A stretch of DNA of 64,000 nt from Phylloscopus collybita (taxonomy: Eukaryota > Chordata > Aves > Passeriformes > Phylloscopidae): positions 22,487,001-22,551,000 of the forward strand of contig JAJNNQ010000018.1 of NCBI GenBank assembly GCA_027886175.1, given 5' to 3'. The notes beneath the pieces were generated by a model, which worked only from the letters and a program-made list of their open reading frames with translations, was not told the origin of the DNA and searched no databases. A program made the position numbers and the translations under genes. Shown here one piece after another: positions 53,421-64,000 of the stretch (positions within the stretch are counted from its first letter, which is position 1; each line of letters starts with the position of its first letter).

Positions 53421-54290
53421 ACACCTGTGAAACAGCCTGTTTGGCCGTCACCTTGTCACTGAAAGAGGGACCTGCAAAACCCAGTCCAGTGCCAACAGAG
53501 CAGCTCTGTTACTACACATTGCATGACCAACGTTCGTCGGTGTCAGTGGGTACCCATGGCTTGTGGGACCGTGGTGTTCAGGCTGGTTGAAGACAGCTAC
53601 TAAAATGTAGCTGGTGAAACCGTGGTACTGATCCATCAGGGTTGATTCTTTTTGGAATCTGATTGTCTTCGACATGGCTGTAAATTAGGCATCACTTGTG
53701 TCACAGCAAGATGAATGTTTGCTCTGGGTGGTGCCTGGGCTTCTTCTTGCAAGAGGAGCATGTCAGTCACACTTGTGACTCTCCACCAGACAGTGGTGAC
53801 CAACTGACCAGTCCCTGTAGCTGTCAAGCTGGCTTGGGCATCACTAATCATGGCTGTGGCTGGAGTAAAACCGACCTGGACCATGTTCTCCCTGTGTGAA
53901 AGTGTTGGGGGAAAGAACCAGTTGCACTTTTTTTTTGGTTTGTTCTGGCTCACCCTAGGAACAGAGGTGTGTGAACTTCTGCAGAGAGCCAGGACAGCAA
54001 CCTCTGCCAGTATCCTGCTAGCACTCCTCAGCATTTGGAAGATCCCTTTGTCACAGAAATACTCATTGTGGAGGTGGTCAGAGTCCTGATGGGTTGGATG
54101 GAGAGCAAGCAGGGACCTTTCTCAGTTACACAAACCTGCTGGCCCCAGCAGCTCTTTTCTCAGAAAGTGCTATGCCAGGAAGGATTGAAATGCACTTTCT
54201 CAGAAACAACTCCTCAGGCAGCTGCTGGCTTCATCCTTTCAGACCTCATTTCAATTCTGTAAATAAAGCTGGATCTTTCTCCTTGGGCTG
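53421..54290 (+). other. VIPAS39: VIPAS39 3' untranslated region
   Basis: It runs from the TGA stop to just beyond the AATAAA at 54262-54267. It includes a T-rich tract near 53929-53941. No coding signal was seen. Confidence 0.7.
54262..54267 (+). terminator. VIPAS39: Poly(A) signal AATAAA of VIPAS39
   Basis: First canonical AATAAA after the VIPAS39 stop, about 840 nt downstream, followed by a T/G-rich stretch. Confidence 0.7.
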
Positions 54291-54581
54291 TTTCTTTCCT
54301 TCCTCCACTAAGCATGTTGTCACTCTTGTGTGTTAATCCTGAGCAGTTTATCGCTTCCCACAAAATGAGGTGCAGGATGTTTTTTAGTGTTCTGAAAAGC
54401 ACACTGCATGTCACCATGGAGTGACATTGCTTGCAGTAGTACCTTATTACACACCTTCAGTGCCATCAGCACAGATGAATTAGTTTTACAGTTTGTAGGA
54501 GAGTTTGCTGTCACAGGAGGTCACACAAACATGAAAGTAGATTTGGATTCCAGCCTCCCTCCTGCACTGTGAACTCTCTTT

Positions 54582-54677
54582 TTTTTTCCCTGTTGGTGTT
54601 TTTTTTGTGTGTGGGGGTTTTTTTGTGTTTGTTTGTTTGTTTGTTTTGGGGTTGTTTTGTTTTGTTTTGTTTTTCTA
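54582..54677 (+). repeat. T/G-rich simple repeat, (TTTG)n and (TTTTG)n
   Basis: Runs of T interleaved with GTGTG, TTTG and TTTTG units abut the CR1 fragment to the right. Confidence 0.85.
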
Positions 54678-54862
54678 CAGAATCATTTGGGTTGGACAGG
54701 ACCTCTTGATCATCTATTCCACTCCTGCTTTTGCAGGATCACCTGGAACAGGCAGACTAGGACTGGCTATGTGGGTTTTCAGTATCATCACAGCTGGAGA
54801 TGACTCAGCTTCCCTGAGAAATCTATTCTGAATTTGGCAACACTCACAGTAAAAGGTGGGTT
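54678..54862 (-). mobile_element. CR1 LINE 3' fragment, reverse orientation
   Basis: The + strand begins ACAGAATCATTTGGGTTGGA, the reverse complement of a typical avian CR1 3' terminus. It continues through GGATCACCTGGAACAGGC and TGTGGGTTTTCAGTATC to CACTCACAGTAAAAGG, in the order of the CR1 reverse strand. It is about 185 bp, 5'-truncated and diverged. Confidence 0.75.
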
Positions 54863-55589
54863 TGTCTTCAGATGGACCAGCACATTTCAGTGTGCCCAGT
54901 ACCCCTTGTCATTGCTGGGCACCATTGGGGAAGAGTCTGAATCCCTTTCTTTGCTCCCTCTCTTCTCATACTTGGATAAATTGACAAGATTGCCTTTGAT
55001 CTAGGATCATTTTAGGTGAGGGGTGCTAAAATTAATAGTAACAAGTCTAATACAGCTTGTATTTTTTATGTAGCTCATACTAGTTGAGTAAACAGAAGTC
55101 ATTTATAGGCTGTATATAAAGTCATATAACCCCATAAACTCTTAGATAAGACAAATGGGGAGAATGGTCCTCCAGGGATATGTTTGGAATAAAATCTTCT
55201 TTCTAGTCATCTCAGGGAAGAGAAACAGGGATTATTAAATAGCTTTTTATAGATCTTGAAAACTAGCCAGATCCCAAGGCTCAGCTGTTTCAGCTAAAGA
55301 CTGTAAATCAGCCTGCAAGGACTGGTCCAGGCAGCTGAGCTCTTTGCACGTTTATCCCTTTGTGTCACTCTGCTGCTGTCCTTTGCTATGTAAGAACAGT
55401 GGTGTGCAGCCACCTGAGTCCCTCTGTGCCACTTTGGGCAGGCAGACACTGCTACCAGTCTGGTAGCAGTGGTTTGTGTTTCACCTGCATGTGGCAGAGC
55501 ACAAGTAACTGTTCCAGTGCCTAGGGGTGTTGGTTGGTCAGGTCTACTGTCTCTCTGGGCTTTTGAGTCCCTTTCTCCTTGCTTAGTGC

Positions 55590-57586
55590 AGTAGCTCTGC
55601 AGAAGCAGAGCTTTACATGCTTTTATAACAATGCTCAGCTAGTGGCCTTCTCTGCTGCCTCCTGTCACACGTGCTGTCCAGCTGCTATCATTTGTCCTGT
55701 CACTACATACAGCCTTGGCACCTCCATCCCTTCTCTCAAGAAAAATGGACCATGTCATTTCAGAGCCTGGAACTGTCACCAAACTCAGAAAGAAATGAAG
55801 CTCTCTGACCCTATCTTTGAGATGTCCATGAGTTGCATTACTTTATTCTGGCCAGGGTGCACACTAAAAATCATTCCAACTGCACATGTCCTGTACAAGA
55901 CTTCACATATTTATGCATTTATTGAAAACAATTTTTGAGGAAACAAGCTTTTTGTCATGGGCGTCCCTATGTCAATTTTCTCATTTTTCTTAACAACACA
56001 CACACACACACAAAAATATTCATATACGGCGTTGAACTCATGCAGCTCCCTTAGAGTTAAAAGAACTCAAAGCATCTGAGCAAACTCCACCATAAAAGTG
56101 GCTAACTTACTAACTTCCATGTGGCCTAAAAAAACTTCACAGTGCACCTTTCACCATACAGTTTCACTATGGGATTTACTGCAGGATTCACTGCAGGACT
56201 CAAACCTGCAATTTCTGGGTTTTACCCCTGGATGATACTTGAACCCATTCTACAAAAAAGGGACCCAAAATATCAGAGCAACCACTCTGTAATTAGGGCA
56301 TTGCTGAGAGTGCTTGAAGCACCCGTGGTGCTCACCATGCCACCATAGCTATATGACTCTATATGTAGCCTGTCAAGGACTTCTGTTTATTCAATTAGTA
56401 TGAACTACATAAAATACAAACTATATTTGATTTGTTACTATTAATTTTAGCATCCCTCACTTAAAATGGTCCCAGTTCAGAGGTTTCAAACCAAACAGGT
56501 CTGGTTATCAGTGTGATTCTTCACAGCAGCCTGAGATGAGAATATCTCTTCACATCTGTATGCATACTGGTAATTGATACTTGATTTTGTTCATCTTGCA
56601 AGGAAAAAAAAAAATCCATGAATAGTGTTAATTTTTGTGCAGGCCTGAACAGCATAATCTGCCTTACTAGAAGGCACTGAAATTAAGCAATGACCTCAGC
56701 TTTCCTGAATGCTGCCTCATCTGTGGAGAGCAAAAATCTTCCTGCCCAGGTTTGTGTGCAAGAGCTTTGTCAGCAAAGATTTTGTCTCTTTGATTATGCA
56801 AGAGGAGAAAATAGACAGTAGAGTGCTGAAGTAGTGTTTGTTGCTGCTTTGTAACTTGCCTCATCTCACATAAAACATGGGCTGCCTTGTTGGGTTGGAA
56901 GGTGCTGAACTCCATGTGGTCATTAGGACCACATCTCTGCCCCAGGAATTGCCTCTAGAGAGGACAGTTCTTGGGGGTAATGATCTTATGACACTTCATG
57001 AACTGGACTATTAAGGATGTTAAGTCAGGGGAATGCTGCTTGAGGGAAAGAATTCCTGCTTTTGCAGGACTATTCTAGAGCCATTAGTTTTCAGTTTTTC
57101 TTCACTTGACAGAGTGATGCCTGGAACATTTTATATTCAAGTCTCTGAGTCTCATGGTTTCTCAAAGGCCCAAGAAAGAATCTTGTAGTGAGACACTGAA
57201 GAAAACCACTATTTGTTACATTATTAGCAAGCTGCTTTTGACTGTTTGTTGCCAGTAAATGTTTCCACTTCTTTTCCCTTCCCAGAACCTTCCCCTGGTT
57301 TGACCTGACAGCTGTGCCACTGAGAAAGTCTCTTTTTAGCCAGCTGCTAGAAAAGAAAGAGCTTGTCTTGTGCCATCTGATGCCTGGTCCTCTACTGTAC
57401 CAGGCACCCTCTAGAGACTGTCTTACAAAGCAATGTGGGCTGGTCAGCACCAAGACATCTCTCACTTCAGCTGTAGTGGAGCTTAGCGTGATATTGGATG
57501 AAAAATCTCCAATCTCCACAGCTAGTCCCAACAGTTTCTCAGAAATTGCAGAGGAAAATGCTAAGTATGATTCTAAATCTTCTTAA
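55590..57586 (+). pseudogene. NOXRED1: Remnant or divergent copy of NOXRED1
   Basis: Two pieces resemble NOXRED1, a protein with an NADP-binding oxidoreductase domain related to pyrroline-5-carboxylate reductase. At about 55594-55720 the frame reads VALQKQSFTCFYNNAQLV and later CCP and IIC, in the order I remember for the family (LQK, CFYHNADLV, CCLP, NIC). At 57286-57586 a polypyrimidine acceptor (CTTCCCAG) opens a 99-residue frame with FPWFDLTAV, then an L and FSQ-L, like the family C-terminus, ending in TAA. A weaker piece lies near 56220-56348. Strand, order and position between VIPAS39 and SAMD15 fit the human map. The Rossmann GxGxxG exon was not found and the first piece soon loses similarity, so I call it a probable pseudogene. 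A fast-evolving working gene is possible. The comparison is from memory. Confidence 0.55.
57286..57586 (+). CDS. NOXRED1: Candidate terminal coding exon of NOXRED1
   Basis: The acceptor is TTTTCCCTTCCCAG|A, then 99 sense codons and TAA. The start of the frame (TFPWFDLTAVPLRKSLFSQL) resembles the C-terminal segment of NOXRED1. The rest is unrecognised and Ser/Lys-rich at the end (ENAKYDSKSS). It lacks any frameshift or stop, unlike the rest of the locus. Whether it is spliced to anything is unknown. Confidence 0.5.
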
Positions 57587-57799
57587 GCCATAATGAAACC
57601 CATGAGGAATGCTTTGCTGAGATCTCATCCCCTCTCCTTCATGGGATTAAGCAGTGCAAGAACCAGCACCGTTAACTCTCAGACTCTTTAAACTATTCCA
57701 TCCAATAACCCTCTGTACACATTTTCTTCTATGAGTTTCACTCTACACTGCTCAGCAAACTTGCTTATCCCTGCTTGCCTGAGCTTTTCTTTTCTTTTT

Positions 57800-57801
<2 letters not shown>

Positions 57802-57835
<34 letters not shown>
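57802..57835 (-). repeat. 34-nt oligo-T tract
   Basis: A pure T run preceded by a TTTTC-rich stretch from about 57785. Read on the minus strand it is a poly-A run following AT-rich sequence. No source transcript was recognised. Confidence 0.9.
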
Positions 57836-57836
<1 letters not shown>

Positions 57837-58909
57837 GTCTGAATTTGCTTATTACATGGTCTTCTTGGCATATGAACTGCTTCAGTTTCACTGTGTTTCT
57901 ATTGCAGCTTCAATACAAAACTGAATTACGAAACCAAATTACAGTTATTTTGTAGTGGCTACAGCTTTGGTGTAACAAACCAAAGAGAATCAGGCCCAGC
58001 CTTTTTTTGTTGTATTTTTTTTATTCCCTATGGAGGATGTTGGGAAAGCCATTGAATCTTGACAACATACCAATGATTTAGTCAGGAGCACTCTTTTTGT
58101 TAAGATAGGCTTTCATCAGCACTTACTTCTACTCCCTTGCTGGTGATAATGCATCCCACCCTCATCATCATGGATGGTATTATATGTCCCTCAAGGAAAA
58201 AGGAGGTAACTGGATACTCTGTCCAAAACCACCCAGGACAAAGCAATTTTTATTCCCTAAATTCTCTAGTTCAGTATTTTGTACTTTTTGCCACCATCTA
58301 TCATGTGTTTCAGTACTGTTTACCACGATAAAACACTGCCTGCCTGGTTTTGCCTCACAGGAAATCATTTCTGTGGTGAGGCCAAGGATTAGTTATGCAT
58401 GTTGCACCTAGACCCCTTCCTTAATTATGATTGCTGACAGCAGCTGTTGCCACACTTGTACACCAGTTATTATATATGCCATTTATCTTACATCTGGGTT
58501 TCACAGCAAACCCAGTCTGCAGACACTAAAGCCTGGGAGAAATCTATTCACTTGAGCACCTGAGAAGTTCTTACCAATCACTTATGCCTAAAATAGGTCT
58601 ATAATTGTTTTTTGGTCTTTTTTAATCAACTGTGAAGCAGAAGTGAAAGACAGACAATGGTAAGTCTGATCTACAACCTCCACTTCAATTAGCTCCTGTA
58701 AGCAAATGAAGTATTGCAGAAAAGAGACAATGTGGGAATGGGTTTGATGAAATAAAATGTCTAGGAGTTGCAGTGGCAGTGCAGTGCAAAATTTTTTGTA
58801 ATTGTGGAAAGGTGGAACTGTACCTCCTTGAATAATTTGCAAGGTAATAAGGGTACAGTCTGCAGTGGCTGCTGGGCTTCTTACAAAGGCAAAAGTGCAG
58901 CATGAGTCT
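57836..58909. other. SAMD15 3' flank and possible 3' UTR
   Basis: No coding exon seen. A minus-strand AATAAA (TTTATT at 58249-58254) lies about 660 nt beyond the SAMD15 stop and is a candidate cleavage signal. Other AT-rich hexamers occur, so the SAMD15 transcript end is not fixed. Confidence 0.4.
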
Positions 58910-61965
<3,056 letters not shown>

Positions 61966-61971
61966 CCCCAG

Positions 61972-61985
61972 GGCACCACGGCAAC
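61972..61985. promoter_or_regulatory. RFX X-box-like site, imperfect
   Basis: GGCACCACGGCAAC matches the X-box pattern GTNRCC-NN-RGYAAC at all fixed positions but one. It lies directly upstream of the SAMD15 ATG. Confidence 0.45.
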
Positions 61986-62003
61986 GCGTCTTTCCGAGAC
62001 CCC

Positions 62004-62017
62004 GTTACCCTGGCAAC
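62004..62017. promoter_or_regulatory. RFX X-box, full match
   Basis: GTTACCCTGGCAAC fits GTNRCC-NN-RGYAAC completely, with the 2-nt spacer typical of ciliary RFX targets. It lies about 40 nt upstream of the SAMD15 start codon and 290 nt from the divergent gene's ATG. Confidence 0.6.
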
Positions 62018-62121
62018 CATCACTTCCTGGAGGTGCGCCCCCTTCTCCCTTCCGCCACTCCCTCCCTGCTGTCAGCCTGCGACGCCGCCCACGCCCCTCG
62101 GCTCTGCAGAACTAAATGTTG

Positions 62122-62126
62122 ATTGG
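62122..62126 (-). promoter_or_regulatory. Inverted CCAAT box
   Basis: GATTGGCTG on the + strand is a good NF-Y site core, roughly midway between the two divergent start codons. Confidence 0.5.
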
Positions 62127-62300
62127 CTGCGTTGTCGAGGGGGGAGACTGAGGGATGAGCACCGAGGCGTCACCATCTCCCTGCGGTCCGGCTCGCACGC
62201 ACTTGCTCGGGTTTTTCCGTCTCCTTCGCTCGGGTGTTTCCGGCCCCCCCCCGGCTCCGGCCACGCTCGGGTGTTTCCGGCCGCCCGTCGAGCCGTGCCC

Positions 62301-63471
62301 ATGTCGGACGCGCTCTCCGCCGCCGGCCCCCGCTCCGAGCCCCCGGGCGGCGACACCGCGCCCCGGGGCCTCGCAGGTACGGGCTGGATAGGGCAGGGGG
62401 CAGCCCGGCGGCGCGTGTTTAGCGTTGGCCTCACGGGGAGAGTTTCCTTTAGCTGGTGGGTTTGCTCGTTTCTGGCGGAGAAGCGGTGTTTCCGGGCGGC
62501 AGCTCCCTGCGGCGGCAGCGGGGTGCCCGCCGCGGACAGCAGCGCCCCGGGTGCCGCCCGCGGTGCCGGCAGTGCCGGGCTGAGCGGAGAGGGGCCGGCT
62601 GTGCTCTCTGCGCCACTCACTTGCTCACCTGTGCTCGGGCGCCTGGAACTGCACCGAGTTCCTCCCGGTGCAGTGGGAAGAGCGAGGATTAATGTAGGTT
62701 TGTGCTTTCCCCGGTGAGAGAGGCCCCCGGACTGTGCCGTGGGCGGCGTGCCCCTGGGCTGGAGCTGTCTCCTTCCCGCCCTGACTCTTGGGAATGGCCA
62801 GCGGCTCCGAGGGGCAGCAGCAGCCTGCAGAAGCCGGAACTTGTCCGTGCCCTGGTCACTGCCCTAACGCGACCGGAGAGCAGGGCTGTGAAGCGCCTAC
62901 CGCAGTCGTGTGGGGACAGAGCTTTCCCTGAGTTCCGGAGACTCCGGGAAGACCAGGAGCTATCTTTATAGACGGTCCTTTTACCACTGACCTAGGAATT
63001 TCCATCTCGTCAGTATCCTTTGTGAACTGCTGCATGATTGCTTTTCCAGGGCTTTGTCAGCTCAGCTTTACATTATGAAATTTGGCCTTGTTCTGGCCTT
63101 GTAAAGCTAGGATTAGTAGTTCCTGAATGAACCCTGCTTCTGAGAATGGCTTTACACCAAAAACACGCATAGGTTTTTGTTCTCCTTTCCTAGGGTTGAG
63201 GTCATTAAAAATCTTTGTTCCGCAAGGTTCTAGATACAGTTCATAACACGAAAAACTGGTTGGCACAGTTCTTTGTTCCACAGCTGTGTGACCTTGTCAG
63301 TGTTTGAGTGCTGGCTGCAGGTTTTTTTGCTGTCAGTGTATTGTAAACACCAACATTTATTTCACCTTTTCGTATATTCTGTTTGTTGTTAGAAAATGAA
63401 GACTCAGCCCAAAAGACAGAGCCTGCAGATCAGCTAGTTGATTCTTTGGAGTCCAATACTTCACAGAGCGG
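62301..63471 (+). CDS. TMED8: TMED8 N-terminal exons (partial gene)
   Basis: Two coding exons: 62301-62376 (MSDALSAAGPRSEPPGGDTA) and 63393-63471 (ENEDSAQKTEPADQLVDSLE), in phase with GT-AG borders, giving the first 51 residues. The gene continues past the window end; 63472-64000 is intron. The peptide is hydrophilic, Pro/Glu-rich and has no recognisable domain, so the TMED8 name rests mainly on its head-to-head position with SAMD15, as in human. TMED8 carries a C-terminal GOLD domain and is a soluble relative of the p24 trafficking proteins; that part is not in view. The exons themselves are well supported by splice sites and CpG-island position. Confidence 0.6.
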
Positions 63472-64000
63472 GTAGGAAAACCTTTTTGTGTGTCGTGGCC
63501 CACATGCATGACAGTCTGTTTCACTCTTGTCATCTCTTCCGTATGCCAGTTTGTTCTGTGCAGGTAAAAAGAAGGGAGCAGATACTGAAATGTCTGCTTT
63601 GGGACAGTATTTACCGGAATCAGTATGGGAGGACCTGTTCTTACAGGTTTTGAGGTTGTTTTAAAGCTTGTGAAATGTAGTTCATGGCTCAGCTATTCAA
63701 ATCACAGTCATTCAGCTTGAAAGGAACCCTGTATGGTTTTATAATCCATTATAAGAGCTCGTACATTTTCAGAGGAAATTTTCTATATCCTGTCTGAAGG
63801 ATGCATTAATAATTGAGCATGTGTCCTGTCTGTAAATCTGGTGGAAGCTGTACGAGAAAATACCTTTTACTATTTTCTTGGCAATGTTTTGGCTCTTTTT
63901 TCTTCATCATTTGTTTTTTGTATCTCTCCATGAATGCTGCTGATCAACCCTGTTATCAGATGTTTGACTTGTTGGTACCGGCTGGGCATGCGGTGTTTGT

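Noticed and set aside
56176..56260. tRNA-like T-arm on the minus strand (GCAGGTTTGAGTCCTGC)
   Set aside because: A good T-stem and loop, but no matching acceptor stem, D-arm or anticodon stem could be built. It overlaps a possible NOXRED1 remnant.

Overview
This is vertebrate nuclear DNA, almost certainly from a bird. The coding exons are short and spread among kilobase introns with GT-AG borders. The interspersed repeats I recognise are avian-type CR1 LINE fragments (three), and I see no Alu, L1 or other mammalian repeat. The gene order matches the block known from human 14q24.3 (SPTLC2, ISM2, AHSA1, VIPAS39, NOXRED1, SAMD15, TMED8), read in the opposite orientation. I worked from the sequence, splice rules and memory of these families; no alignment was run.

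Layout. 1-5.4 kb: AT-rich, no convincing coding exons, probably the long 3' UTR of SPTLC2, ending at a poly(A) signal near 5.42 kb. 6.4-8.6 kb: CpG island and first exon of ISM2. ISM2 (+) runs to 25.3 kb with six coding exons (502 aa) and a 13.9-kb first intron. 26.7-32.6 kb: intergenic, holding a 56-nt oligo-T run. AHSA1 (-) occupies 32.6-38.7 kb with nine coding exons (340 aa). A CpG-rich bidirectional promoter at 38.4-39.3 kb is shared with VIPAS39 (+), which has 19 coding exons (491 aa) and ends near 54.3 kb; its intron at 50.06-52.62 kb holds a 2.1-kb decayed CR1. 55.6-57.6 kb: pieces that read as a divergent or broken NOXRED1 on the + strand, where synteny predicts it. SAMD15 (-) lies at 58.9-62.0 kb in a short SAM-domain form (177 aa). 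A second bidirectional CpG promoter at 61.4-62.6 kb leads to the first two exons of a gene assigned to TMED8 (+), which runs off the window.

The genes do unrelated jobs: a secreted signalling protein (ISM2), an Hsp90 co-chaperone (AHSA1), a vesicle-tethering subunit (VIPAS39), a SAM-domain protein (SAMD15) and a probable GOLD-domain trafficking protein (TMED8). The most informative non-coding signals are in the two divergent promoters. Three close matches to the ZNF143/THAP11 element lie between AHSA1 and VIPAS39. Two tandem RFX X-boxes lie just upstream of SAMD15. I found no CRISPR array, operon, intact mobile element, rRNA or convincing tRNA, and nothing that amounts to a wholly new system. 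The NOXRED1 remnant and the two promoter architectures are the strongest leads.
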